A DNA stretch of 45,056 nucleotides from Desulfobacterales bacterium (GTDB lineage: Bacteria; Desulfobacterota; Desulfobacteria; Desulfobacterales; RPRI01): assembly GCA_020052975.1 (NCBI GenBank), contig JAGVOC010000416.1, forward strand, positions 1 to 45,056, in the 5' to 3' direction. The notes under the pieces are model-generated. The model ran no database searches and was not told where the DNA came from. It saw only the letters and a list, made by a program, of their open reading frames with translations. The translations under genes and the position numbers were made by a program. Positions 1-9,598 of the stretch are shown here, in pieces. The first letter of the stretch is position 1; every line of letters starts with the position of its first letter.

Positions 1-1
1 A

Positions 2-1150
2 CTCACCGACAACGGGGCCAATGTCCTCGGCTCGGTCGTCAAAAACCAGTACACCCTTTCCAATGTAACCGCAAACCATGCTGTTATTGCCACCTTCTCC
101 ATCAACACGTATAACCTCTCAATTACCAAGGCAGGTCTTGGAAACGGCACAATAACAAGCACACCTTCGGGAATTAACTGCGGTAATGATTGTTCAGAAG
201 CATTTAGCATCGGGGCATCTGTTACACTGACTGCCGCGCCATCCTCTGATTCAGTGTTCACCGGCTGGAGCGGTGGCGGCTGTTCAGGCACAGGAAACTG
301 CACGGTTACTATGAATAGCAGTATTACTGTAACAGCTACATTTCAGGGTAAGTATTTCATATCAGGCACAGTCCGTAAACCGAGCGGCTCATCCCCGGGC
401 AATCCGATATCCGGCGTGACAGTAACACTGGGCGGAGATGGGAGTGGAACTGCAATAACTGACAAATATGGCAATTATCAGTTCTCAGGATTGCCGAATG
501 GAAATTACTCACTTACCCCCAGCATGCTGAACTATATTTTTACTCCTGCAAACAGAGTAGTGGCCTTAACAGACAGGAACATGTACTCGCAAAACTTCAC
601 AGGCACATATTCTGTAAGCGGTATATACTCGATATCCGGCAGGGTTCTCACACCCCAAGGCAATCCGATATCCGGAGCAACGGTTGCGCTGACCGGTAGC
701 GCAACAGGCACCACGCTGACTGACATCCTGGGCAATTATACCTTCTCAGGGCTGTCGAACGGGAACTATACAGTCACTCCGGGGATGACTGGCTATACTT
801 TCTCACCGGGATACAGAACGGTAACCATCAGCGGATTCAGCATGTCAGGACAAAACTTCACCGGAACTCCATCAGGCGGAGGGATATATTCAATATCGGG
901 CACTGTTCGTTTGCCGAGCGGAGCGGTTCCGGGGAAGCCGGTGCCGGGAGTAGTCATGACACTCACAGGTGATGCTACCGGAACCGTAACAACCGACAAT
1001 TACGGGAATTACACGTTCAGAGCACTGCCAAATGGCAATTTCACCATAACCCCGTCCAAGACTGGGTATCTCTTCACTCCATCTGATAGATATGTGACGA
1101 TCGATGGAAGAAATGCAGTGGCACAGGATTTTACCACAGTTGCGGAATGA
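2..1150 (+). CDS. Surface protein, C-terminal part: InlB-type repeats plus three carboxypeptidase-regulatory-like repeats (5' end outside window)
   Basis: The reading frame is open from base 2, so the gene begins upstream of the window; the ATG at 254 is only an internal methionine. The visible protein starts in the end of one InlB B-type repeat, followed by a complete one (about bases 104-350) with the paired cysteines of GINCGNDCSEAF and the FTGWSGGGC core. Three tandem copies of about 85 residues follow (about 353-610, 626-870, 884-1141). Each has the pattern ISG.V..P.G.PI.G.TV.LTG...GT..TD..GNY.FSGLPNGNY..TP....Y.F.P, typical of the carboxypeptidase regulatory-like (transthyretin-like) beta-sandwich. 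The protein ends just after the third copy without an anchoring signal. Such modules are found in exported, cell-surface or adhesin-like proteins. The same cysteine-paired InlB repeat occurs in the minus-strand gene at 41128-43347. Confidence 0.85.
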   Translation, partial: LTDNGANVLGSVVKNQYTLSNVTANHAVIATFSINTYNLSITKAGLGNGTITSTPSGINCGNDCSEAFSIGASVTLTAAPSSDSVFTGWSGGGCSGTGNCTVTMNSSITVTATFQGKYFISGTVRKPSGSSPGNPISGVTVTLGGDGSGTAITDKYGNYQFSGLPNGNYSLTPSMLNYIFTPANRVVALTDRNMYSQNFTGTYSVSGIYSISGRVLTPQGNPISGATVALTGSATGTTLTDILGNYTFSGLSNGNYTVTPGMTGYTFSPGYRTVTISGFSMSGQNFTGTPSGGGIYSISGTVRLPSGAVPGKPVPGVVMTLTGDATGTVTTDNYGNYTFRALPNGNFTITPSKTGYLFTPSDRYVTIDGRNAVAQDFTTVAE

Positions 1151-1240
1151 CATTCGGCCGATGAGAGATAATTCGTCGGCAGATCAACGCTTCTTATTCA
1201 TACTGTCATTAGACCCTGGAATCTAATGATCTGCCGAATG
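1151..1240. repeat. Nested inverted repeats in the leader of the GH-like gene
   Basis: Several complementary arms lie between the stop at 1150 and the ribosome binding site at 1256. An 11-base arm, TCGGCAGATCA (1176-1186), matches TGATCTGCCGA (1227-1237) exactly. TCATTAGA (1206-1213) matches TCTAATGA (1222-1229). CATTCGGC (1151-1158) matches GCCGAATG (1233-1240). The arms overlap, so they define alternative rather than simultaneous folds. No U-tract follows, so a plain intrinsic terminator is unlikely. It could be an mRNA leader structure or a small dispersed repeat. Confidence 0.5.
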
Positions 1241-1266
1241 CAATATTGCAAAAAAAGGAGAAAATG

Positions 1267-2700
1267 ATGAAACATAAGTCTACAAAGCTTATCTCGGGCC
1301 TCCTTTGCTTCATTTCTCTCGTATCGACAGCGTGCAGTGGGGGGGGGCCTTCAGGCAAGACCGGCTCCGACAATACTGTTACCGCATCAGGGCCTCTCAG
1401 CGTTGACGCCAGAAATCCCCGTTATTTTGCAGATGGCAACGGCAAAACAGTGCTTCTTTCTGGATTTGAGTTCTGGGATGTGCTCCTTGCTAACGGTCGA
1501 CCTGCCCCCGAGGCCATATCGTGGGATACTTTCCTGGAAGCATCCCGGAAGCATAATACAAACTTCATCAGATTGTGGATATGGAATGAATTGACTAAAT
1601 TTCGTCATATACCAACTGCTCCATGGTACACGAGCAAAGAAATATGGATGAGAACCGGTCCGGGGCTTGCTTTAGACGAAAAACCAAAATTCGATCTGTC
1701 AAAATTCAATCAGGCCTATTTTGATGAACTTCGTTCACGGGTCGTACAGGCAGCAAAGAAGGGACTTTATGTATCAGTCATGCTCTTCGAAGGATGGTCA
1801 CTGCGATACATGGAGGCTCCCTGGAACTGGGGCGGACATCCATTCAATCTCCAGAACAATATCCAGAACATAAACGGGGATATCAACGGCGATAATCTGG
1901 GAACAGAGGTCCACACTCTTCAGATTCCTGAAATTACCCGTATCCAGGAGCAGTATGTAAAAAAAGTCATTGACACTCTCAATGATCTCGACAATGTCTT
2001 GTATGAAATATGCAACGAAGCCCATGAGGGATCAACAGCCTGGCAATACCACATGATTACCTTTATCAAAGAATATGAAAAAAAGAGCAAACCGAAACAA
2101 CATCCTGTATGGATGTCTGCGCAGTATGTCCGCTTAGACCCGGGCGTGCAGTTTAACCCTGCTTTACTTGACAGTCCCGCAGATTGTATCTCCCCAAATC
2201 CTTATGGCGGCTACGTGGATGATCCCCCTGCAGCTGATGGGAGAAAAATAATTATCTCTGATACCGATCATCTTTGCGGATGTATTCTTGACCATACATG
2301 GGTCTGGAAAAGCTTTATGAGAGGCATGAATGTCGTTAACTATATGGAATTGCCCGAACTGCTCGACAAGAATGCAAAACATGTTTCGGCTCGTAATGCA
2401 ATGGGGCATGTCCTTCAATATGCGAACAGAATAGACCTGGCATCTATGACTCCCTGCGTTGATGTATCATCGACTAAATATTGTCTGGCAAATCCCGGTG
2501 CAGAATATATCGTCTATCAGCCTGAATCAGGTAAAGATTTCACCCTTCTGCTTCTGTCGGGAAAGTATCAGTTCGAATGGTTTAATCCTGCTACAGGACA
2601 CATTGATACGAAAGGAATTATAGAAACCGGGGGTGCAAGGGAGTCTTTCAGTCCTCCCTTTGACGGTGATGCTGTTCTCTACCTCTATTTGAGCGTATGA
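1267..2700 (+). CDS. Secreted lipoprotein with glycoside-hydrolase-like TIM-barrel (cellulase/apiosidase-like)
   Basis: A type II signal peptide is visible: a hydrophobic stretch then the lipobox STAC followed by SGGG, so the mature protein should be lipid-anchored. The segment starting [17 protein letters not shown] resembles the N-terminus of DUF4038/GH140-like and related cellulase-like barrels. [19 protein letters not shown] and [11 protein letters not shown] fit successive beta strands of a GH-A clan barrel. The glutamate of CNEA (about residue 251) is placed like the general acid/base. The nucleophile is uncertain: the later strand [11 protein letters not shown] has aspartates where a glutamate would be expected. 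A small beta domain ends the protein. AGGAG at 1256-1260 favours the ATG at 1267 over the ATG at 1264 or the TTG at 1246. Its stop overlaps the next start (ATGA). A role in trimming the glycan made by this locus is inferred from position only. Confidence 0.7.
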   Translation: MKHKSTKLISGLLCFISLVSTACSGGGPSGKTGSDNTVTASGPLSVDARNPRYFADGNGKTVLLSGFEFWDVLLANGRPAPEAISWDTFLEASRKHNTNFIRLWIWNELTKFRHIPTAPWYTSKEIWMRTGPGLALDEKPKFDLSKFNQAYFDELRSRVVQAAKKGLYVSVMLFEGWSLRYMEAPWNWGGHPFNLQNNIQNINGDINGDNLGTEVHTLQIPEITRIQEQYVKKVIDTLNDLDNVLYEICNEAHEGSTAWQYHMITFIKEYEKKSKPKQHPVWMSAQYVRLDPGVQFNPALLDSPADCISPNPYGGYVDDPPAADGRKIIISDTDHLCGCILDHTWVWKSFMRGMNVVNYMELPELLDKNAKHVSARNAMGHVLQYANRIDLASMTPCVDVSSTKYCLANPGAEYIVYQPESGKDFTLLLLSGKYQFEWFNPATGHIDTKGIIETGGARESFSPPFDGDAVLYLYLSV

Positions 2701-3428
2701 TATTGAAAAAAACACGATCCAGATTCGTATCCGCATGGACCCGCTTCTGGATGAACCGATCCGGACTCAGCAGGACAGGGAGAATCAGCACACTACTTGC
2801 AGCCTGTTGTGTCCCTGCGTACAAATCACGATGTCCTCTGGCACGCCTTTCTGTCAGAGGATATATATCACCCACTGCTATGATTAACCACGATGGCTTA
2901 ACGTTTGGCAATCATATCTTTATCGGTGACAGGGTTATCATTTATAAAGCTCACGAAGGCGGGGTGGTTACAATCGGAACGGGGGCACATATTCACAATG
3001 ATACAATTATTGAGACAGGATCAGGCGGCAGCCTTACCATTGGCCAAAACACCCATATTCAGCCACGTTGTCAGTTCTCGGCATATCAAGCACCCATATG
3101 GATTGGCAACGGGGTTCAGATCGCACCAAACTGCGCATTCTATCCTTACAATCACAGTATGGCTCCAAAGGAGCCAATAAGCAGGCAAGCACTGATGTCC
3201 AAGGGAGGCATTCATATCAGCGACGATGCATGGATAGGAGTTGGAGTTATTGTACTGGACGGAGTGCGCATCGGGAAAGGTGCGGTAATCGGAGCCGGTT
3301 CAGTCGTCACCCGTGATGTCCCGGACAGCGCTATTGTTGCCGGAGTGCCCGCAAAGGTAATCAGGATGAGAAATGACATGCCACCTGGAGACGGAAATAA
3401 AAAACTCCCGACCAAGGGGCTCTCATGA
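2697..3428 (+). CDS. Hexapeptide-repeat (left-handed beta-helix) acyltransferase, WbbJ/maltose-acetyltransferase type
   Basis: From about residue 65 the protein shows isoleucine-patch repeats ([58 protein letters not shown]), the mark of left-handed beta-helix acyltransferases. The histidine in YPYNHSM matches the usual catalytic histidine. The ending [29 protein letters not shown] is the classic C-terminal signature. It probably transfers acetyl from acetyl-CoA to a sugar hydroxyl or amino group during glycan assembly in the cytoplasm. Length (243 aa) is a little above the minimal family size because of about 60 basic N-terminal residues. The gene overlaps its neighbours by four bases on both sides (ATGA at 2697 and 3425), so it is translationally coupled in an operon. 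The acceptor cannot be told from sequence. Confidence 0.88.
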   Translation: MILKKTRSRFVSAWTRFWMNRSGLSRTGRISTLLAACCVPAYKSRCPLARLSVRGYISPTAMINHDGLTFGNHIFIGDRVIIYKAHEGGVVTIGTGAHIHNDTIIETGSGGSLTIGQNTHIQPRCQFSAYQAPIWIGNGVQIAPNCAFYPYNHSMAPKEPISRQALMSKGGIHISDDAWIGVGVIVLDGVRIGKGAVIGAGSVVTRDVPDSAIVAGVPAKVIRMRNDMPPGDGNKKLPTKGLS

Positions 3429-4381
3429 TAAATGACAACCAGCCTCTGGTGAGCGTCCTGACGCCGGTTTACAACGGTGAAAAGTACCTTGTGGAGTGTA
3501 TTGAGAGCGTGCTCGCTCAGACTTATCAGCACTGGGAATATATCATTGTGAACAACTGCAGTACTGACCGCACTGCAGAGATCGTAAGAAATTATGCTGA
3601 AAAAGACTCTCGAATCAGCATCCATAATAACAAAAACTTCTGCAATGTTATCCAGAATCATAATCATGCTTTTCGACTGATTTCAGAAAAGAGCAAATAT
3701 TGTAAAGTACTGCAGGCAGATGACTGGTTATTTCCGGAATGCGTTGAAAAAATGGTAGAAGTGGGAGAAGCTCATCCTTCTGTGGGAATTGTCAGTTCAT
3801 ATCGGCTCGATGATGTGAAAGTCAACTGTGATGGCCTCCGCTATCCAAGCACCATAACTTCCGGAAGGGACGTATGTCGGTCTGCACTACACGGAAAACT
3901 CTTTGTATTCGGCTCTCCTTCCACAATTCTGATCAGGTCTGATTTATTGCGAAAACGTGAGACATTCTATAATGAAAATAATCTCCATGCCGACACAGAA
4001 AGCTGTTTTGATGTATTACAAGCTCATGACTTCGGCTTTGTGCACCAGGTTTTATCCTTTACACGAAGAGAAAATGAGACTAATACCACATTTGCACGTA
4101 AATTTAATACTTATATCCTGGGGGATCTTATTATTCTGCAGAAATATGGCGCATCATATTTAAATGATAATGAATTAAAGTCGGTTCTGAAGATCAGAAA
4201 AAAAGAATATCATAGATTTCTTGCATCACTCATATTCAGAAGAAGAAAAAAAGAAATATGGGATTATCACAAGCAGAGATTAACAGATCTGCGGTATCAG
4301 GTCAGTTATGGTAATATCTTATGGATATTCTTTGGCATGCTCTATAATCGTTTATTTAATGTGTTCAAGTTAAAAATATAA
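3425..4381 (+). CDS. Family 2 glycosyltransferase
   Basis: The N-terminus [18 protein letters not shown] and [14 protein letters not shown] is the GT-A nucleotide-binding start of GT2 enzymes, and QADDWLFP supplies the DxD-like metal-binding motif near residue 100. Acceptor-side features include the conserved SPSTILIR and a [10 protein letters not shown] segment. The C-terminal 80 residues are basic, with a short hydrophobic end suggesting membrane association. The enzyme would transfer a sugar from a nucleotide donor to the growing glycan on the cytoplasmic side. Donor and linkage are not predictable. It overlaps the acetyltransferase start by four bases, then 151 bases without a gene follow. 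Confidence 0.9.
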   Translation: MINDNQPLVSVLTPVYNGEKYLVECIESVLAQTYQHWEYIIVNNCSTDRTAEIVRNYAEKDSRISIHNNKNFCNVIQNHNHAFRLISEKSKYCKVLQADDWLFPECVEKMVEVGEAHPSVGIVSSYRLDDVKVNCDGLRYPSTITSGRDVCRSALHGKLFVFGSPSTILIRSDLLRKRETFYNENNLHADTESCFDVLQAHDFGFVHQVLSFTRRENETNTTFARKFNTYILGDLIILQKYGASYLNDNELKSVLKIRKKEYHRFLASLIFRRRKKEIWDYHKQRLTDLRYQVSYGNILWIFFGMLYNRLFNVFKLKI

Positions 4382-4532
4382 CCTTAGACATATTTGCATA
4401 ATATTTATCTGCATGTTAGGATTCAGAGAATAAATACTCCTTCCTGAGATATTTCAACCTTCATAATGCATAATTTTCCCCCAGCAGATATTACTTGTGT
4501 CGCAGAGGTAAATCTGTTTATGGGTTCCGGCA

Positions 4533-5447
4533 ATGAAACAAACATCTCCTGAAACTTTGAAACACATCGAGAATGATCTTGCTAGCGTTGACATCATCAT
4601 GCCAACCTATAATCCTGACTCATTCCTTATACAGCAGGCGATACAAAGCATTATGGATCAGACTTTCAAACACTGGACACTTTATATCGCAAAAGACGGT
4701 GGTGACACCGATATTCAGAGTATCGTAAATGAATTTATGGACGAGCGGATTAGATTGTCTGAATTATCACACAAGGGGAAAGCATCTGCCCTCAATCATG
4801 CGATCAGGATGGGAAGCGCAAAGTATATAGCCTATCTTGACGATGATGACATATGGTATTCCAACCATTTAAAAGATACGATACATTATATGGTTGAAAC
4901 AGGTGCGAAGTTTGTTCATACAGATGCTTATGAAGTCTATATATCCAGAATAAAGAATAATTTTCAGGAGGTCTCAAGGAGAAGTCTTAATAAGGGTGTC
5001 ATGACAAATACAACACTTTGGTATATAAGCCATATAAATGTTATACATGAGCGACAATTGCTGGATAATGCCGGCCTCTATGATGAATCAAGGCATTTTT
5101 TTATAGACTGGGATATGTTTTTACGATTGGCAAAATATACCAGGCCTAATCATCTTAATATTCCTACTTGTGAACATTTTATCTATCTGAATAAAAAAGG
5201 TGGAGAGAGTAACATTATAAGTTCAATTCATAAAAAGGATCCTGACATGTCCAGGAAAATGCATTATGAAATGTTCAGGCGGGCTTTTGATTGCCTTACG
5301 CCTGATGATTTTGCGGAGATTGCAATGGACTGGGAGAAGCTTTATAAAAAAACAGATAAACTGCAAAACTTCTCACCATCCGGCAGGTCAAAAATTAAAT
5401 CAGCAATGAGATGGGCTTACAGAAACTTCAAGCCTGGGCGCTCATAA
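4533..5447 (+). CDS. Family 2 glycosyltransferase
   Basis: GT-A signatures are present: VDIIMPTYNPDSFLIQQAI, AIQSIMDQTFKHWTLYIA, KASALNHAI and the acidic AYLDDDDIWY that coordinates the metal and donor phosphates. RHFFIDWDMFLRLAK lies where the acceptor-binding acidic region is expected. About 305 residues is normal for a soluble GT2. No strong ribosome binding site precedes the ATG, but the motif-bearing N-terminus supports this start. It is followed after ten bases by another GT2 gene. Specificity is unknown. Confidence 0.88.
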   Translation: MKQTSPETLKHIENDLASVDIIMPTYNPDSFLIQQAIQSIMDQTFKHWTLYIAKDGGDTDIQSIVNEFMDERIRLSELSHKGKASALNHAIRMGSAKYIAYLDDDDIWYSNHLKDTIHYMVETGAKFVHTDAYEVYISRIKNNFQEVSRRSLNKGVMTNTTLWYISHINVIHERQLLDNAGLYDESRHFFIDWDMFLRLAKYTRPNHLNIPTCEHFIYLNKKGGESNIISSIHKKDPDMSRKMHYEMFRRAFDCLTPDDFAEIAMDWEKLYKKTDKLQNFSPSGRSKIKSAMRWAYRNFKPGRS

Positions 5448-5457
5448 ATTCAGAATA

Positions 5458-6357
5458 GTGCACAAATGCCAGGGCAAATTGCATCGAACGGAGCATCAAA
5501 AGTTGCCCCCCTTCGTTTCAATTGTTTATCTTACATATAACGGCGGACGGCTTTTCTCTAAATCACTTGAATCGGTCTTCTCCCAGAAAGTAAATTTCGA
5601 ATTTGAAGTCATTGCAATAGATTCGGGGTCTACCGACGGAACGCTTACTCTTCTGAAGAATTATCCCATACGAGTCTATCAAATACCTCATGATGAATTC
5701 AATTTCGGGTTAACACGAAATTGCGGCTTCAGTCTTGCCCGCGGGGAGATACTCATAGCGCTCTCACAGGATGCTGTGCCCGTTGGTTCAGATTGGCTGC
5801 ATAATATGGTATCCCCTTTTCAAGATACTGCAATAGCAGTTGTACAGGGTGTTGATGTTCTGCCCAATGGTGAAGAGCTTTTTTACTGGGACAGGGTTCA
5901 GCGTTTCTTTTATACGCGGGATTGCCGTACCTGGATGAAAACGCATAACAATATTGGACTGTCATTTACAAGCTGTGCTATCAGGCGCAGGGTGTGGGAG
6001 GAAAATCCTCTCGGAAAGATAGATATGAGCGAAGACAAGGTCTTCCAGAAGACAATCATGAAAAAGGGACATAGAATCTTTTTTCAAAGAAATGCCAAGG
6101 ATTATCATTTCCATAGGTATACAGTAAAAAGTCTCGCAAAGAGATGTGAAAATGAAGGGTTGGGCTGGAGACTTGCCGGACAAAATTATTCACTGTCAGA
6201 CATGGTTATGGACATGCTCAAACCAGAAATACTTTACCTTCTCATAAGTGGAATCATGAAATTCAAAATCAGGTATATGTCAGAATTCCTTTTCCCCTTT
6301 ATCAGGCCTGCCTTCATTTTCAAGGGAAATCATTTTACAAAACAATACGTTAAATAA
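5458..6357 (+). CDS. Family 2 glycosyltransferase (rhamnosyltransferase-like)
   Basis: FVSIVYLTYNGGRLFSKSLE, EVIAIDSGSTDGTLTLL and FGLTRNCGFSLARGEILIAL are GT2 signatures; the metal site reads LSQDAVP, a variant seen in rhamnosyl- and galactofuranosyltransferase-like members. MSEDKVFQKTIMKKGHRIFF supplies the conserved ED pair and the following helix. The start is GTG at 5458; no in-frame ATG lies upstream of the core, so start confidence is moderate. The C-terminus is hydrophobic/basic, consistent with peripheral membrane binding. Donor sugar is not determinable. Confidence 0.87.
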   Translation: MHKCQGKLHRTEHQKLPPFVSIVYLTYNGGRLFSKSLESVFSQKVNFEFEVIAIDSGSTDGTLTLLKNYPIRVYQIPHDEFNFGLTRNCGFSLARGEILIALSQDAVPVGSDWLHNMVSPFQDTAIAVVQGVDVLPNGEELFYWDRVQRFFYTRDCRTWMKTHNNIGLSFTSCAIRRRVWEENPLGKIDMSEDKVFQKTIMKKGHRIFFQRNAKDYHFHRYTVKSLAKRCENEGLGWRLAGQNYSLSDMVMDMLKPEILYLLISGIMKFKIRYMSEFLFPFIRPAFIFKGNHFTKQYVK

Positions 6358-6373
6358 ACTCTGTTTCCGTCAC

Positions 6374-7324
6374 ATGCGAATAAGTGTCATGCTTTGCACA
6401 TATAATCGGGCTGAAAGCCTGAAAAAAACCTTGGACAGCTTCGTCGGAATGACTGTTCCGAATAATATTTCATGGGAGTTGCTTATTATCGATAATAATT
6501 CTTCCGATCATACAAAAAATTTGGTGAAAGAGTTTCATGATAATGCACAATTGCCCATAAGATACTTCTTGGAGGAGCGTCAGGGCCTGTCCCATGCACG
6601 AAATAGGGGAATCCGGGAAGCAAGTGGAGAGATCATTGCCTTTACAGATGATGACGTTATAATAGATAAACTATGGCTGCAGAACATTGGAAAAGATTTT
6701 AAAATCTTAGCCGCTGCATGTATTGGGGGGAAAATATTGCCAATATGGGAGCATGAACCACCTGCATGGCTCAGCAAAGAATTTTATTCTTATCTGGCTC
6801 TTCTCGATCTAGGAGAAGAATATGTCCGGCTGACCAAACCTACCCTCTGGGGTGCTAATTTTTCCGTTAGGTCCGCAATGTTTAAGAAATACGGCCTTTT
6901 TAATACTGATGTTGGCAGAACACCAACAAAGCTTTATGGATTAGAGGAAACATTTTTCATCGAGACACTCATTCAAAATAAAGAAACGGTTATGTATTCT
7001 CCCTATATGTTAGTACATCATTGCATACCGAAAAAACGACTGAAAAAATCCTATTTCAGAAAATGGCATTTTGATCAGGGAGAATTAAAAGGGCTTCAAA
7101 TCAGCAACCGAAAGTTTGGGGAAAAATTAAAAGTCTCTTTTTGGGCGCTCAGGGCAATAATAATAGGGTTGCTAAAATTCCTCTGGTTATGCCTGGTAAA
7201 ACCAAACAATGCGTTCAGACAGGAATTGCGGACACTGCACAATATGGGGTTCTTTGTCGGCCTGATGAAATGTATTTTCATCCCGAATAATTCTTCTGCA
7301 ACGCTTGTTACGCCAAAAGCATAA
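6374..7324 (+). CDS. Family 2 glycosyltransferase
   Basis: The N-terminus RISVMLCTYNRAESLKKTLD with LLIIDNNSSDHTKNLV and LSHARNRGIREASGEIIAF is a textbook GT2 start, and FTDDDVIID is the metal/donor site. GGKILPIWEHEPPAWL and the following SVRSAMFKKYGLF and LEETFFIETLI match the acceptor-side features of a common polysaccharide GT2 subgroup. A hydrophobic stretch near residues 255-280 suggests membrane contact. It lies 16 bases after the preceding gene and 19 bases before the next, in the same operon. Its closest relatives in the window are the two GT2 halves of the 35486-38152 protein. Confidence 0.9.
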   Translation: MRISVMLCTYNRAESLKKTLDSFVGMTVPNNISWELLIIDNNSSDHTKNLVKEFHDNAQLPIRYFLEERQGLSHARNRGIREASGEIIAFTDDDVIIDKLWLQNIGKDFKILAAACIGGKILPIWEHEPPAWLSKEFYSYLALLDLGEEYVRLTKPTLWGANFSVRSAMFKKYGLFNTDVGRTPTKLYGLEETFFIETLIQNKETVMYSPYMLVHHCIPKKRLKKSYFRKWHFDQGELKGLQISNRKFGEKLKVSFWALRAIIIGLLKFLWLCLVKPNNAFRQELRTLHNMGFFVGLMKCIFIPNNSSATLVTPKA

Positions 7325-7343
7325 TTTCTATTCAGTGTAACTC

Positions 7344-8552
7344 ATGAGGCAGAAAACATTAGTAATCTGCGGTCAATATCCTCTGCCTGAAAAAAGCGGC
7401 ATGGATATGCGGACTATGAACTTTATCCGCTTTTTTAAAATGATCAGTGATGTAGATATTGCTTTTTACAAAAAAACATCTGAGGAATATACAAAAAATT
7501 CCTTTTTTTCAAATGAATTTCTTGTAACATTAAAAGAGAATGCTCCCGATAACTTTCAAAACACATTATTGAGATTACTGAAAATGCCGGTCAGACTCCC
7601 AAGAAAACCCTGGCCTGTTTTGGAATACTCCGAGGATTCAAAATATTTCCTATTAAGACAAATAGAAACCAATAACTATGATTATATCCTTGTCCGCTAT
7701 ATTATCAATACGAATATTCTTTTTTCATTGAAAGCAATACAGAGAAAGAGAGTTATAATTGATTTCGATGATATTCTTTCCGGATCCTTATATAAGACAC
7801 TTTTCTCACCAAATGGTCTTCACAGGGAACTCCTGGTGAATCTAAACAGAAAGTTGCTGCTGCGTTATGAGCGGAAGTGTCTTGATTTTGGAGCTTCCCT
7901 CTTTTGTTCACAGAACGACAAAACTGAGATAACCTGCAGGCATAATTGCAATAATTCTTTTGTTGTTCCCAATATCTATGAGAATGATGATTTTACCAAG
8001 TTTCATTTCGGAGATGGCTTTGAAAATACGAATGTTCTGCTCTTTGTCGGGACCCTCTCTTATCAACCCAATAAAGATGGAATTACATGGTTCATAAAGT
8101 CAATTTTTTCTCATTTTAAAAAATTGCATCCCGATGCAACACTGCTCGTAGCAGGCAGAAATCCTTCGGATGAAATAAAGAATCTGTGCGCAATGCGAAA
8201 TGATATAAAGTTATACAGTAATGTCTCTGATGTCAAAGAATATTACAAAAAATGCAAAGCTGCCATTGTGCCCATTCTTTCAGGTGGCGGAACCCGTATC
8301 AAAATTCTTGAAGCTGCTGCAGCGAACAGGCCCGTTCTTTCTACTCCCACAGGTGCGGATGGGCTGGATTTCAAGGCGGAGCATGATCTGTTATTGTTTC
8401 AGAATGCTGATGAATTTTGTATTCAATACAGCAAACTGCTCTCGGGAGAGAACTATCAATCCCTTGTCAACAATGCCAGAAGCCTGCTGCTCTCCACTTA
8501 TTCAAAACTACAGTTTGATCATACCATGAAAAATGTCCTAAGCAGCCTATAG
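7344..8552 (+). CDS. GT4-type (GT-B fold) glycosyltransferase
   Basis: The C-terminal half has the GT-B donor-binding region: LLFVGTLSYQPNKDGITWFI, LLVAGRNPSDEIKNL, SDVKEYYKKCKAAIVPILSGGGTRIK and ILEAAAANRPVLSTPTGADG, with the conserved glutamate before the alanine run. The N-terminal half (acceptor domain) starts TLVICGQYPLPEKSGMD and contains VIIDFDDILSG. Length 402 aa is typical. Members of this subgroup transfer sugars in surface polysaccharide synthesis. The gene ends four bases before the next start. Confidence 0.87.
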   Translation: MRQKTLVICGQYPLPEKSGMDMRTMNFIRFFKMISDVDIAFYKKTSEEYTKNSFFSNEFLVTLKENAPDNFQNTLLRLLKMPVRLPRKPWPVLEYSEDSKYFLLRQIETNNYDYILVRYIINTNILFSLKAIQRKRVIIDFDDILSGSLYKTLFSPNGLHRELLVNLNRKLLLRYERKCLDFGASLFCSQNDKTEITCRHNCNNSFVVPNIYENDDFTKFHFGDGFENTNVLLFVGTLSYQPNKDGITWFIKSIFSHFKKLHPDATLLVAGRNPSDEIKNLCAMRNDIKLYSNVSDVKEYYKKCKAAIVPILSGGGTRIKILEAAAANRPVLSTPTGADGLDFKAEHDLLLFQNADEFCIQYSKLLSGENYQSLVNNARSLLLSTYSKLQFDHTMKNVLSSL

Positions 8553-8555
8553 AGA

Positions 8556-9530
8556 ATGGATTATCTCATCGATTCACCAACTGTATCAGTTGTAATTTCT
8601 CTATACAATAAGGGGAACTATGTCGAGAGAGCCCTGTCCTCAGTATTTGCGCAAACTTACCCTCCCCTTGAGGTAATTATAGTTGACGACGGCTCTACTG
8701 ATGATGGTCATGAAAAGGTGCTCAATTTCAACAACCCAAAAATTATCCTTGTCAAACAGGAAAACAAAGGTCCCGGTTCAGCGCGCAACACAGGCCTAGC
8801 TATTGCCAAAGGCAAATATATAGCTTTTCTGGATGCTGACGATGAATGGTACCCGTCGTTTCTTGAAACAGGGATATCGTGTTTCAATGATAACAGAAAC
8901 AGCATATCTCTTATTTCAACTGGCTATGTGCGGTCTCCTCTCATGAGAACAAACACAAATGTTCTTACACAATTGAATGGTATCTATGAAATTACCACTG
9001 AAACCGATATAAAACTAATACATAACATAGAAATATTCTGTTCATTTTGCTTTTCCATTATGAAAACTGACACAGTAAGAAAATTGGGTGGATATTTTGA
9101 TAGGGTCAGATGTCTTCAGGGTGAAGATACATATTTACTATTAAAACTACTTTTTAATGAAAAGATATGCATTATTCCGGAACCATATGGCGTGTATCAT
9201 ACAGAAGCATCAGATTTATATTGCGGCGGAACAAAATTCATGCCTGCCCTGTCGCCGTGTTTTGCATATCCTGAAGAAATTGTAGCTTCCTGTCCTCAGC
9301 ACAAGAGAGATATCTTATCCAAATATTTGTCGATGAAGGCACTGAATAGCGCAGTAACATATTGCAAGTTAGGGCAAAAGGAGAAAGCTCTGGAACTTAT
9401 TGATCGCTTCTGCCGGAATGGACATTTTACAAAACGGGCAGCAGCAGTACGTTTACTGGCCGAGTTTGCGCCATTGCTGCCGTCCGTGAGAAAACTCCGT
9501 CGTTCGATTAATCAAATAACTGGCAAATAA
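8556..9530 (+). CDS. Family 2 glycosyltransferase
   Basis: PTVSVVISLYNKGNYVERAL, VIIVDDGSTDDG, NKGPGSARNTGLAIAKGKYI and AFLDADDEWYPSFLE are canonical GT2 motifs (donor pocket and DxD). LQGEDTYLLLKLLF supplies the ED pair. The C-terminal 80 residues form a helical tail rich in lysine and arginine. The start ATG lies three bases after the stop of the preceding GT4 gene. The donor is probably a common nucleotide sugar, but sequence alone does not decide. Confidence 0.9.
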   Translation: MDYLIDSPTVSVVISLYNKGNYVERALSSVFAQTYPPLEVIIVDDGSTDDGHEKVLNFNNPKIILVKQENKGPGSARNTGLAIAKGKYIAFLDADDEWYPSFLETGISCFNDNRNSISLISTGYVRSPLMRTNTNVLTQLNGIYEITTETDIKLIHNIEIFCSFCFSIMKTDTVRKLGGYFDRVRCLQGEDTYLLLKLLFNEKICIIPEPYGVYHTEASDLYCGGTKFMPALSPCFAYPEEIVASCPQHKRDILSKYLSMKALNSAVTYCKLGQKEKALELIDRFCRNGHFTKRAAAVRLLAEFAPLLPSVRKLRRSINQITGK

Positions 9531-9598
9531 AGCTTGAACGTTTGATTACTGATAGGAAACCCTTTCACTGGCATCTTTTTAAGAGTCAAGAGACAATC

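Noticed and set aside
3212..3667. 151-codon minus-strand ORF
   Set aside because: It spans the end of the acetyltransferase and the start of the GT2 gene on the other strand, both well supported by motifs.
9542..9598. N-terminal extension of WecB from a TTG
   Set aside because: The 19 extra residues are not found in the family, whose chains begin just before the AGARPNFMK motif; AAGAG before 9599 supports the later start.
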